This document shows, one piece after another, positions 1 to 9,008 of a stretch of 64,000 nt of DNA (the first letter of the stretch is position 1; each line of letters begins with the position of its first letter). The translations under genes and the position numbers were made by a program. The notes below the pieces were generated by a model. It saw nothing but the letters and a program-made list of their open reading frames with translations. It ran no database searches and was not told where the DNA came from. Source of the stretch: Promineifilum sp. (GTDB lineage Bacteria; Chloroflexota; Anaerolineae; Promineifilales; Promineifilaceae); NCBI GenBank assembly GCA_017983515.1, contig JAGOBF010000003.1:1-64000 (forward strand). The letters are read 5' to 3'.

Positions 1-448
1 GATGGAACATGACCACACGCTCAGCCGGGACGGGATCGGCCGACGCCGCCAGCCCTTTCATCCCGCGCAGGATCATCTCGTTCGTTTCCAGCGGCATGCC
101 GACAGGCGGCAGGAGATCGCGGCGATAGTAGGCCATGCGCGCCGCCCACATCGCCGGCATCGCCGTCAGCCAGGGCGCGCCCAGTTCGCTAATCCATACC
201 GTCGCGTCGCTCTCGGCCACGATACGCCCGGCCAGGCCAAAATGATCCACATGGGGGTGGGTGACGACGACGCGCGAGATGTCGCCGACGGCTACGCCGT
301 TAGCCGCCAGGCCGTCGACCAGTTCTGACCAACAGGCTTCTGACTTCACTCCGGCGTCGACGAGGATGACCTCCGGGTGGGTGAACAGATAAGCATTGAC
401 CGACCCCATCGACCAGCCGATGGCGAGTTCTATGCGGATGGGTTCCAT
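1..448 (-). CDS. MBL-fold metallo-hydrolase, partial (C-terminus outside window)
   Basis: Read on the minus strand from an ATG at 448, the frame stays open for 149 codons to the window edge, so only the N-terminal part is visible. The metal-binding signature THPHVDHFG gives H64, H66, D68 and H69, the canonical HxHxDH of the metallo-beta-lactamase superfamily, which usually binds two metal ions and hydrolyses esters, lactones or thioesters. Ahead of it, residues 1-60 show the usual beta-strand start (IELAIGWSMGSVNAYLF) and a VDAG turn. The substrate cannot be assigned from this half. The plus-strand frame over the same bases is a shadow. Family assignment is firm; specific function is unknown. 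Confidence 0.85.
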   Translation of the reverse strand, partial: MEPIRIELAIGWSMGSVNAYLFTHPEVILVDAGVKSEACWSELVDGLAANGVAVGDISRVVVTHPHVDHFGLAGRIVAESDATVWISELGAPWLTAMPAMWAARMAYYRRDLLPPVGMPLETNEMILRGMKGLAASADPVPAERVVMFH

Positions 449-574
449 GAGACTATTATCCGCGTGTTTGGCGGATTAGGTAATGGGGAAGAGGGAGCCA
501 GGGAAAAAGGAGCAGGGGAGCGTTGGTGATCCGTTCGGCAAAACTACATCCTGATCTACGGACCAGTGTTCTCT

Positions 575-3361
575 CTAACCCGTATTCTTCAGGCCCGAGG
601 CAATACCGTTGACCGTCAGAAAGATCGTGTCGCGCAGGCGCTCGGCCTCGGGGCTTTCCGGATCGGGCAGGGCGCGCAGCCGGCGCAGCAGGCTAACCTG
701 GATGAAGTTTAGCGGATCGATGTAGGGATTGCGGCGGCGCACGGAACGTTGCAGCACCGGGTCGTTGTCGAGCAACTCGCGGCAGCCAATTGTCTGCAGG
801 ATGGCCCCGCGCGTCTGGTCGAAAGCGGCTTCCACCTGGCCGAAGATGAGCTCGCGCACGCGCGCTTCCTCTACCAGATCGGCGTAGAGGCGGGCGATGC
901 CCATGTCGGCCTGCGACATCGACACCTGCGAATTATCGAGCAGGTTGCGAAAGAAAGACCATTCGCGGTGCATTTCCTGCAGCAAGGCCACAGCGGCCGG
1001 CGAGCGGCCGAATTCGGTTAGCGCCTGGCCCACGCCGAACCAGCCGGGCAGCACGTGGCGGCACTGCATCCAGCTAAAGCCCCAGGGGATGGCCCGCAGG
1101 CTGTCGAAGGTGGCTGTGCCCGTCCGGCGCGACGGCCGCGAGCCGATGCGCATCTGGCTGATCTCGTCCATCGGCGTGGCCTGGCTCCAGTAGACCAGCA
1201 GTTCAGGCGTCTCGTAGATCAGCGCCCGATAGGCGCGGTAGGAGACGGCGGCCAATTCGTCCATCGCCGCCAGCCATTCGGGCTTGGGCCGCGGCAGCAG
1301 GCGGTATTGTTCCGGCGCGCTGGCGATGAGCACGGCGTGAACGACCTGTTGCAGATGTCGCGCGGCGATGGCCGGATGGCCGTAGCGGTCGGCGATGACC
1401 TCGCCTTGCTCGGTGATGCGAATCCGACCGCCGACGGAGCCGGGCGGCTGGGCCAGGATGGCGCGGTTGGCCGGGCCGCCGCCGCGGGCGATGGTGCCGC
1501 CGCGGCCGTGGAACAGGGTCATGACCACGTCGTGGTCTACGCACGTCCGGGCCAGCGCATCCTGCCCCTGATATAGTTCCCAGTTGGCGGCCAGATAGCC
1601 GGCATCCTTGTTGCTGTCGGAGTAGCCGATCATGATCGTCTGGCGGCGGCCGGCGCGGGCCAGATGGGGGGCGTAGCCGGGATGCGCAAACAGGGCGGTC
1701 ATCACCTCCGGCGCGGCCCGCAGGTCGGCCCGCGTCTCGAACAGCGGGGCGAAGGTCAGGCCTTCCGGCTCGCTGTCCTCGCGCAGGCAGAGGCCGTGCC
1801 AGCGAGCCAGCAGCAGCGGAGCCAGGATGTCCTCCGGGCCGTGGGTCATGCTGACGACGTAGGGGCCGAACAGCTCGGGGCCGTAGTAGTCGACGGCCCG
1901 TTTGAGGGTGGTGAACAGGTTCAACGTCTCGGCCGTCTCGGGCGACAGGGCGTCGAAGCGCGTCAGGTCGGGCACGGGACGAGCCAGGGCGTCGCTGAGC
2001 GCGGCGGCGCGGGCCGGACCGTCCATCTGGCCGAAGCCTTCGATCCAGCCCAGGCGTCCGAAGAGTTCATCGAGGACGGCTGTATTGGTGTCGCTGTACT
2101 GGCGCAGATCGAGCCGCGCGGCGTGGAGGCCGAAGACGCGCGCTTGCGACAGGCTGCGCTCCAGGTCGGCGCGGGCGATGTCGGTCATGCCCGCCTCGCG
2201 CAGCGAGCGATCCATCAGGGCCAGCGGCTCCAGCAGGTTCTCCATCCGGCGCATTCGCAGCGGCGGCAGGTCTTGCCCTTGCAGCCGGGCGATCATGTCC
2301 CCGGCCGACGCCTCGGCCAGATCGACTCCCAGTTGGGCGGCCAGATGGCGGTACGGCTCGTTGGGATAGCGGTCGTGGAGGAAAGCCAGATGGCCCTCCG
2401 GCTCGCCGTAGACGTCCACCGCCCGCTCGACGGCCTCAGGCACGTCGGTTAGCTGGTCGGAGATGCTCAGGGCGCGGTCGAGCACGCGGGCCGCAGCGCG
2501 GTGTTTCTCCAGGGCCAGGCCGCGATGGAGGCGCAGCGTCTCGGCTGTCACGTCGGTAGTGACGTTGGGGTTGCCGTCGCGGTCGCCGCCAATCCAGGAG
2601 CCGAAGGTCAGGAAGCGGTCGGGCGGTTGCAGGGAGGGGTAATATTGGGCCAGCGCGGCGGCCATGTCATGGTAGACGCCAGGCAGCGCTTCCCACAAGG
2701 TTTGGTCGAAGTAGAACAGACCGGTGCGTACCTCGTCGGTGACTTTTGGCCGCGAAGTGCGACTGCGGTCGGTCACCCACAGCAGCGTTACCTCGGCGGT
2801 GAGCTGATCGACCAATGCCTGGCGCTCGGCGGGCAGCAGGTTGCGCAGATCGAGATCACTGAGCGCGGCCGAGATGCGCCGCAATTTGGTCAGGATGGTG
2901 CGGCGTTTGGCCTGGGTGGGGTGGGCGGTGAAGACCAGCTCGATGTGCAGCCGGTTGAGCAGGCGGCGCATTTCGAACTCGTCGACGCCGGCCCGCCACA
3001 GCGTAGCCACGGCCGCGGCGACCGACTCGGGCAGCGGCTGGGGGTGGGCGTCGCGCTCGCGATCGCGCAAGACGCGGACGCGCTGCTGCTCCTCGGCCAA
3101 ATTGGTCAACTCGAAGTAGGCTGTGAAACTACGGGCGACAAGTTCGGCCTCGTGGGGGTCAAGGCGGCCGACGACATAGGCCAAGCGCGTGTCGACGGCC
3201 GGGTCGTCCTCCACGCGGCGCGTCTTCGCCAGAGCGCGGACGCGCTCCTCCAGCTCGAAGATCTCGATCCCCGCCTGCCGCCGGATGACGTGGCCGAGGA
3301 TGTCGCCCAGCAGGTGGATGTCTTCGCTTAGCCGCTCCTGATTTTCTCGCGTGATAGCCAT
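575..3361 (-). CDS. ppc: phosphoenolpyruvate carboxylase
   Basis: Cytosolic anaplerotic enzyme: phosphoenolpyruvate plus bicarbonate gives oxaloacetate and phosphate. The 928-residue product is near the family norm of about 880-960. Signatures seen in order: FTAHPTQ with catalytic His at 147, FGSWIGGDRDGNP, HGRGGT beginning at H618 with the Arg-rich GRGGGP loop, IGYSDSNKDAG, PWGFSWMQCRHVLPGW, and a C-terminal KNTG where most homologues end QNTG. The usual AHPTE is AHPTQ here. Start chosen at 3361 because a purine-rich AAGGGCAAC lies 7-15 nt upstream and MAITRENQ matches the usual N-terminus; an in-frame ATG at 3409 would add 16 unsupported residues. It appears monocistronic. Confidence 0.97.
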   Translation of the reverse strand: MAITRENQERLSEDIHLLGDILGHVIRRQAGIEIFELEERVRALAKTRRVEDDPAVDTRLAYVVGRLDPHEAELVARSFTAYFELTNLAEEQQRVRVLRDRERDAHPQPLPESVAAAVATLWRAGVDEFEMRRLLNRLHIELVFTAHPTQAKRRTILTKLRRISAALSDLDLRNLLPAERQALVDQLTAEVTLLWVTDRSRTSRPKVTDEVRTGLFYFDQTLWEALPGVYHDMAAALAQYYPSLQPPDRFLTFGSWIGGDRDGNPNVTTDVTAETLRLHRGLALEKHRAAARVLDRALSISDQLTDVPEAVERAVDVYGEPEGHLAFLHDRYPNEPYRHLAAQLGVDLAEASAGDMIARLQGQDLPPLRMRRMENLLEPLALMDRSLREAGMTDIARADLERSLSQARVFGLHAARLDLRQYSDTNTAVLDELFGRLGWIEGFGQMDGPARAAALSDALARPVPDLTRFDALSPETAETLNLFTTLKRAVDYYGPELFGPYVVSMTHGPEDILAPLLLARWHGLCLREDSEPEGLTFAPLFETRADLRAAPEVMTALFAHPGYAPHLARAGRRQTIMIGYSDSNKDAGYLAANWELYQGQDALARTCVDHDVVMTLFHGRGGTIARGGGPANRAILAQPPGSVGGRIRITEQGEVIADRYGHPAIAARHLQQVVHAVLIASAPEQYRLLPRPKPEWLAAMDELAAVSYRAYRALIYETPELLVYWSQATPMDEISQMRIGSRPSRRTGTATFDSLRAIPWGFSWMQCRHVLPGWFGVGQALTEFGRSPAAVALLQEMHREWSFFRNLLDNSQVSMSQADMGIARLYADLVEEARVRELIFGQVEAAFDQTRGAILQTIGCRELLDNDPVLQRSVRRRNPYIDPLNFIQVSLLRRLRALPDPESPEAERLRDTIFLTVNGIASGLKNTG

Positions 3362-3487
3362 AGTCGATGTTGCCCTTATGATAGTAGATATTGGCCCAAA
3401 ACAGGCCAAGTTGCAACAACGGGGCTGGAGGGTTGTCCTAATACTGCGTCGGGGCTGGTATGTTCACACGCGGACTTGATCATCAAA

Positions 3488-3521
3488 ACAGGCAGGGTTC
3501 CCACGAAGGAACCCTGCCTGT
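3488..3521 (-). terminator. intrinsic terminator of the DsrE-like gene
   Basis: Perfect 14-bp stem (3488-3501 with 3508-3521; core GGCAGGGTTCC) around a six-base loop. Read on the minus strand it is followed by TTTG, and it lies just past the stop of the gene at 3551-3952. The T-run is short, so efficiency is uncertain. Confidence 0.7.
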
Positions 3522-3550
3522 CACTTTGCCAACGGGTCGGCGGGAAATGC

Positions 3551-3952
3551 TTACAGCGTAATCACCTGATCGGGCATATTCCCGGCCAGCGCCGCGTAGA
3601 GGTCGGGGAAGCAGCCGACCGTCACGCCGTCGACCGTGCCGGTGACGGCGATCTCGCCCGGCTCAGTGCGGCCCGTGCCGTCGGCGTCGCACCAGCGCGG
3701 CTCGCCGGCAGCCAGCCCCCGCTCCAACGCGCACATGTCGCACATCATCAGCAGCATCCCCTTTTCCGCGGCCACTTTGGCCAGCCGCTCGCCGATGGGA
3801 TCGCCCTGCCGCAGAACGAACGTGTTGTCGTCGAAGAAGAACATGCCCACGACCTCGACGCCGTGGGTGCCGGCTTCGAGTTGGGGCAGGATCATGCGGC
3901 CGAGCTTGTAGCTGGCGGCGCGGGGGTGGGCAAAGACATAGGCAACTTTCAT
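3551..3952 (-). CDS. DsrE/DsrF-like small protein
   Basis: The 133-residue product begins MKVAYVFAHPRAASYKLGRMILPQ, a beta-strand followed by a helix as in the DsrE/DsrF/TusD fold. A paired-cysteine motif, CDMCALERGL, sits at about residues 71-80, with further Cys residues at about 87 (RWCDADG) and 113 (GCFPDLY). DsrE-family proteins relay or bind sulfane sulfur, or act as small regulatory partners, in the cytosol. The exact role here is not assigned; the CxxC placement would suit sulfur or thiol chemistry (inference). AGGAG lies just upstream of the ATG at 3952, and a strong terminator hairpin follows the gene, so it is probably a single-gene transcript. Confidence 0.75.
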   Translation of the reverse strand: MKVAYVFAHPRAASYKLGRMILPQLEAGTHGVEVVGMFFFDDNTFVLRQGDPIGERLAKVAAEKGMLLMMCDMCALERGLAAGEPRWCDADGTGRTEPGEIAVTGTVDGVTVGCFPDLYAALAGNMPDQVITL

Positions 3953-4002
3953 TTGTTTACTCCTGAGATAATGATAATCGCCAGTATAGCTTAACAGCCC
4001 GC

Positions 4003-7000
4003 CTACCGCCGAACTAGCGGCACGAAAATCCGGTTCTCCGACCGGATGCCGCTCAGGTAGAGCGTGACGCTCGTCTCGCGCAACACCGCGCCGCCAGGCC
4101 CAAGCAGCTCGGCGCGCACGACGACCTGGCCCTGACCGCCGGCCGTCTTCTTGAACGTGGCCTTTAGCTGGCCGTCTTTGTTCGTCGCCCCCTCGAAGAC
4201 TTCGTCGCCGGCGATTGTGCCCTGGTCGCCTCTGTCGTCGCTGACGCTGAGGCGCACCGACTCGCCCGCGGCCGGATCGCCGTAGAGATCGCGCACGGTG
4301 ACGGTCAGTGTCGACTGGTTGGCGGTGCTCAGGTCGGTGGGCGCGGCCGTCAACGCGATCACGCTGCCCGTCGGCTCAGCCATTTCGATGGTCGTCTCGG
4401 CCGTCAGGCCGCCTTCGGCGATGGCGCTGATCGTGGCAATGCCCGGCGTCGTCCCAGCGGTGAAGATGACCCGCAGCCGGCCGTTCTCGTACGTTCCTGT
4501 CGGAATTTCGACCGTGCCGCTAGTCGTCTCAATGTGGCCGTTGAATGTCCCGGATTTGGTAACGACTTTGCCCAGATCATCGATAAGCACGAGGGCCAGC
4601 TCAACCGTATCCGTGCCATTGGGCCGGATCGGCCCAACCTGCCGGTTGTCGAACTCGATGGCTGCCGGCCGCCGGAAGAAGGCCACCTCGGCCGTCATTG
4701 AGGCGGTGATCGCGCCTTCGTCCTGTTCGATCAGCGTCAGGCCGACCTGGCCCGTCTCGCCCGGCGTGTTGCTGCCGTTGATCAGGCCGACGTTGGCAAC
4801 GACGGGAACCGTCGTCTGGGCCGGGATACAGACGCCATACGCCTGGGGTGAGAACAACATGGCCCAGCCCGGCGGCACGGTGAACTCGACGCCGTAACAA
4901 TGATCCACATTGTCGCCGTTTTCGGCATAGTAGATCACCTCCACCGAACTATCGGAGTACCCTTCCTGATAGAGCGGCGGCCAGATGTAGAGCGGCTGGA
5001 AGTTGAACGGGGCCGGGTCGGAGCGCTTGAAATGGATGCCGCCAACTGTCCCCTCGACCCATAAGTAGGCCGCGCCCGTGCCCGGCGGCGTGAACGGGCC
5101 GGTGCCGAAGCGGCCGTCGGCCGCCGCGTCGTCGCCGTGCGTTCCGTCGTCATAGAGCACGAACGGACTGCCGAACGCGCCGCCGGCCGGCGTCTGCAGC
5201 CAACCTGTCAGCGTGCCGTCATCGGTGGGACGGCCCAGGTCGAGCAGCAGGCTGGGCATGTCCCGCAGCGACAGGGTGTGGCCGCCGGGGCTGGAGGCAC
5301 GCAGCTCGCTGGCGGCCAGGGCGTTGAACGAGAACGTGCCGCCGCCGCTGGGGCCGACAGCCACGACCGCCTTGTAGATGCCGCTCGTCCCATTGGTATT
5401 CACTTGCACAAACTGCACCATGCGGTCGCCCGGCTTGCTGTTGACGGTGACGCATTTGACGTTGGCCGTGTCGTTGCAATCAACAGCCGAGCCGTCGGGG
5501 CGCGATACGGCCAGCGGCGCGAAGTCGCCGCTGTAGCCGGTCTGCATGAAGATGACGCTCTCGATGAGCGGATCGACGTCGACTTCATAGGTCTTGGAAG
5601 GTTGGGGCGGGGCCGGGGTGAACTTGTAGCCCATGCCGCTGCCCGCGCCGCCGAGGTCGTTATTGCTGACGATGACATTATTAGCGGCGAAGAAGAGGGA
5701 ATCGATGAGGCCGATCTCGGCCGTGGCTGCTTCCTGGCGCAGGGTGTGGTAAACGAAGCGAATCTCGCCGGTCTGGTGGTTGAGCCAGACCTGGTAGCCG
5801 CGGCAGGCAGTATCGCCACCTCCGTAATCGGCCTGGCCTTCGGTGGAGATGATGATCCATTCGAAGGCGAAATTGGCGTAGTAGACGCGCACCTGCGGTC
5901 CCCACGAATTAGGCAGGCCGCAGGCGGTTGCCTGCCCGGGTTGGAGATCGGGTGGAATGGCGGGCGGTTTGTCGACATAGACCCACTCCAGATCCGTGTC
6001 CAGCAGTTCTAAATATTGGCTAAAGATGAAATCGCAGAATTGCGGGTCCACGAGGCAGGGGTTCATTGAAATGTAGCCGTCTTCCGAGACATCGACGACG
6101 GACGTTTCGGCCCCATAGAAGGAAAACGGCGTATCCAGGTTGATGCGCAAGGGCGTGCTGCCGATGGCGCCCTTATCCGTGCCCAACCCGTTGGCCGGGA
6201 ACCAGCTGTATTCCCACGGCTCCAGTCGATCCCAGCGATAGGTGAAGCCCTCGCTGACGTAGTCGCTCCAGCGGCCGGCGCCGGCGGTGTGGCTGAGCTG
6301 GGCGCGCACCATATCGACGGCGTTGGCGAGCTGGTCGGGGGCGACGTAGATGAACTGCCCCCCGCTGAGCAGCGAGGTCATCATGTAGGGCACGATGCCG
6401 CTCGATTGCGAGCCATCGGCCGCCAACCCCAGGTAGGTGTGCTCCGCGCCGGTGACGTCGGGCTGCCTACGGGCGGGCGAGCCGCAGCCGCCCAGCAGAA
6501 CGATGGAGGCGCGCAGGCGGCGCTCGTTGAGCGCCAGCCGCATCCCCTCCGGGGTTAGCGTGTCGGCGCTGTCGCCGTCGGTGTAGAGCCAGGCATCGCC
6601 GTCGAACTTGGTCTGGATGGCCTGTGACAGCGCGCCCAGGCCGGGCACGGGGCAACCGGCGTCGGGGCCGTTGGCGACCAGGCCGTTGACTGGTGGCATC
6701 ACCTGATTGGCGAAGAACTTGCCCTCGACCAGCGGGCTGACGGCCGCGCTGCCGGCATTAAAGGTGTAGATATTGAACTCAGTGCCTTGCGGGGCCGGGG
6801 CCAGGTCGCTGACCTGCTCGCCGATGATCGTCTTGACAGTGTTGATCTTGGCGGAAGCGGCCATGCTGGCGCTATTATCGACGACCATCGTGACCTGATC
6901 CCACCAGCGATAATCGAGGGGCGGCACACCGTTTAGCAGGTCAGTGCTCCGTGGATCAGTACTCGCCAGGGCGGTGCTCGCTATTGACCCATTGTCCGCC

Positions 7001-8739
7001 TGCGCTGCTGAACTGCTGACAACGGCCGGCAGCGAGGCCAGGGTGACATTGACGTTCTGGACGATGGTGGCGGCCGTGGCGGCGTCGGTCGGCAACTTTA
7101 GCTTGCGCCAGACCTGCAGGAAGCGCCGCATGTCGCATTGGGTGTTATTCTTGAGATCGGGGTCGGTGAAGACGCGCTGGATGGCGGTGTGGCCGTGGTT
7201 GACCGTGTCGCTGCCGTCGTTGGCTCCGTCCTGGAAGTCCCACAACATGGCGGCCACGGCGCCCTCGTCGCGGTCGCCGGCGGTCACGCCGCGCATGTTC
7301 TCCAGATCGACCGTGGGGCCATCGGGGTCGACGTAGAAGCTGACCGAGGCTGAGCCGGGCATGATCGTGCGTGCGGCGGCCTGATAGTAATCGGGGTAGC
7401 CCTCGCCGAAGGCCAGCTGCGTGCCGTTGGGGCCGGCGTTGACACCCGGCAGCGAGTGCGCGCCGCCGGGATCCTGATTGCAACTGAACTGGTGATCGGC
7501 GAAGTGACCCCACTCGTGGATGATAACCGAGTCATCCCACTGGTCCGTGCTGGAGGGGTCGTCGGCGATGACCATTATCGTGCGATCGTCGGAATAGAAG
7601 GAGCCTTTGGCCCCCTTGCCGCCCTGCCAGTAAACGGTGACCGAGCGGTCCATGGCGGGCGAATTGGCGTTGTTGTTGTTCCAGTAGCGCCAGCCCCAGT
7701 AAATGGCATCGCCGATGTTGAACACCGAGGCCTGGGTCTGGTTCAGCTTATAGACGGACAGGTCGAAATCGATGTTGCCGCCTTCGGAATCGATGTTGCC
7801 GGAGTCCCAGCAGTAAAGCTCCTGCTCGTCGGTCTCCTCGATGCGGGCGATGAGGTTGGAACCGTCGCGCACCTCGGAGCAGACGCGGAAGTACAATTCC
7901 AGTTCATCGTTGAGAACGCCGTCATCGTCGCAGAAGCTGAAGTTGAAGCGGCCGTTGGCGTCGGTGACGGTGTGGCCGTAGGAGTCATCGGAGATGGTGT
8001 CCTCTTCGCGCATCTCTACCAGCATATTGTGGACGGGCACGGCCGAGCCGAGCTGATCCTGATACTGGCCGGTGTAGCGTGGCACGGCCGGGGTCGGCGG
8101 CCCTTCGGGCACGACGGCGGCGGTGGGCATCCTGTTCTCTCGGGCCAGGAGGCCGGTGACCTTGAAGCAGCCATCGGCGGCGCGGCCGGACCTGCCGGCC
8201 AGGTAGGACTTGTCGATGGTCGGCCGCGCAGTGGGGGCTTTGTAGACGGGCGTGCGCGGATCGAGGTCGGAGACGGCGGGCGCACCGGGGCCGGTGGTGA
8301 AGAACAGGACGCCGGTTGCCGCCAGCGATGTGGCGTCATTGGGGAAGTAGGTGGCTTTGGCGCGCACTTCGTGGACGGCCGCATCGTCGAAGCGGATGTG
8401 GCGAGTGATGGACACGCTCTCGCCCACGCCGGCCGGGCCGAGCGATTCGGCTGTTGAGCCGTCAAGCAACGTCCCGCCGTCGGGCAACTCCCACTGGACA
8501 TAGAGGTTGGGCGCATCGCGCAAGGGGCGGGCGGTCAGGGTCAGGGTGACAATGCCGCCCGGGGCCGAGGCGGCATCGGCCGAGAGCGTGACTTCGATGC
8601 CGTTGTAGACTCCGCCGGCCCGATCGATGAGAGTTAAAGGGGTTTGTGCCGCAACCGGCGTGGAACGGACAAATGACGGCAAGAGGAATGCCGCGACGAG
8701 CAACACCGCAAACCACACGAGAGTACTACCTTTCTTCAT
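4003..8739 (-). CDS. large secreted protein with HExxH metallopeptidase-like centre, VWA domain and Ig-like modules
   Basis: Product of 1578 residues. A signal peptide occupies about 1-32 (KK, hydrophobic stretch, then PVAAQ). Next come a beta-rich region, a carboxypeptidase-regulatory-like module (about 185-290), then IIHEWGHFADH with HEWGH near 407 and a downstream AFGEGYPDYY, which together look like a gluzincin-type zinc site. A von Willebrand A domain follows with MIDAS start VDNSAS near 618. Beta-sandwich segments follow, with at least one invasin-type Ig-like domain near the end, and the C-terminus reads FVPLVRR. Start at 8739 has a perfect GGAGGT six bases upstream; a further in-frame ATG at 8835 is rejected. 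Domains are seen directly; peptidase or adhesin function is inference, since the zinc motif could be structural or inactive. Confidence 0.8.
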   Translation of the reverse strand: MKKGSTLVWFAVLLVAAFLLPSFVRSTPVAAQTPLTLIDRAGGVYNGIEVTLSADAASAPGGIVTLTLTARPLRDAPNLYVQWELPDGGTLLDGSTAESLGPAGVGESVSITRHIRFDDAAVHEVRAKATYFPNDATSLAATGVLFFTTGPGAPAVSDLDPRTPVYKAPTARPTIDKSYLAGRSGRAADGCFKVTGLLARENRMPTAAVVPEGPPTPAVPRYTGQYQDQLGSAVPVHNMLVEMREEDTISDDSYGHTVTDANGRFNFSFCDDDGVLNDELELYFRVCSEVRDGSNLIARIEETDEQELYCWDSGNIDSEGGNIDFDLSVYKLNQTQASVFNIGDAIYWGWRYWNNNNANSPAMDRSVTVYWQGGKGAKGSFYSDDRTIMVIADDPSSTDQWDDSVIIHEWGHFADHQFSCNQDPGGAHSLPGVNAGPNGTQLAFGEGYPDYYQAAARTIMPGSASVSFYVDPDGPTVDLENMRGVTAGDRDEGAVAAMLWDFQDGANDGSDTVNHGHTAIQRVFTDPDLKNNTQCDMRRFLQVWRKLKLPTDAATAATIVQNVNVTLASLPAVVSSSAAQADNGSIASTALASTDPRSTDLLNGVPPLDYRWWDQVTMVVDNSASMAASAKINTVKTIIGEQVSDLAPAPQGTEFNIYTFNAGSAAVSPLVEGKFFANQVMPPVNGLVANGPDAGCPVPGLGALSQAIQTKFDGDAWLYTDGDSADTLTPEGMRLALNERRLRASIVLLGGCGSPARRQPDVTGAEHTYLGLAADGSQSSGIVPYMMTSLLSGGQFIYVAPDQLANAVDMVRAQLSHTAGAGRWSDYVSEGFTYRWDRLEPWEYSWFPANGLGTDKGAIGSTPLRINLDTPFSFYGAETSVVDVSEDGYISMNPCLVDPQFCDFIFSQYLELLDTDLEWVYVDKPPAIPPDLQPGQATACGLPNSWGPQVRVYYANFAFEWIIISTEGQADYGGGDTACRGYQVWLNHQTGEIRFVYHTLRQEAATAEIGLIDSLFFAANNVIVSNNDLGGAGSGMGYKFTPAPPQPSKTYEVDVDPLIESVIFMQTGYSGDFAPLAVSRPDGSAVDCNDTANVKCVTVNSKPGDRMVQFVQVNTNGTSGIYKAVVAVGPSGGGTFSFNALAASELRASSPGGHTLSLRDMPSLLLDLGRPTDDGTLTGWLQTPAGGAFGSPFVLYDDGTHGDDAAADGRFGTGPFTPPGTGAAYLWVEGTVGGIHFKRSDPAPFNFQPLYIWPPLYQEGYSDSSVEVIYYAENGDNVDHCYGVEFTVPPGWAMLFSPQAYGVCIPAQTTVPVVANVGLINGSNTPGETGQVGLTLIEQDEGAITASMTAEVAFFRRPAAIEFDNRQVGPIRPNGTDTVELALVLIDDLGKVVTKSGTFNGHIETTSGTVEIPTGTYENGRLRVIFTAGTTPGIATISAIAEGGLTAETTIEMAEPTGSVIALTAAPTDLSTANQSTLTVTVRDLYGDPAAGESVRLSVSDDRGDQGTIAGDEVFEGATNKDGQLKATFKKTAGGQGQVVVRAELLGPGGAVLRETSVTLYLSGIRSENRIFVPLVRR

Positions 8740-9008
8740 GGTGACCTCCGCGCTTGGCGATCGTGATTCAGTTGTTATCGGTGGCTCGTCCCGCCGAGGA
8801 GGAATGCTAGCAGAGCGTGGGGAGGATGGCAACAATGTAGGATGGAACCACCCAACGAGAGCTTTCGGGGAAGGGTAATCGGAAGCCGCTCGTTTAGCCA
8901 GTCTGCGCTTTAACCAAAGCGATCACCGGCACCACAATGCGGTAGCCAAAAACTTGGGCAGAGCTACATGAACGTCCGGTACTACCTACGGGAGGCGGTA
9001 TTTCGTTT

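Noticed and set aside
1664..2452. 262-codon plus-strand open frame opposite ppc
   Set aside because: Antisense shadow of the phosphoenolpyruvate carboxylase gene with low-complexity Gln/Arg/Val content and no domain.
8740..9008. 269-base gap between the large secreted protein gene and the radical SAM gene
   Set aside because: No gene, dyad or RNA was convincing. A small plus-strand frame (8968-9186) is antisense to the radical SAM gene end.
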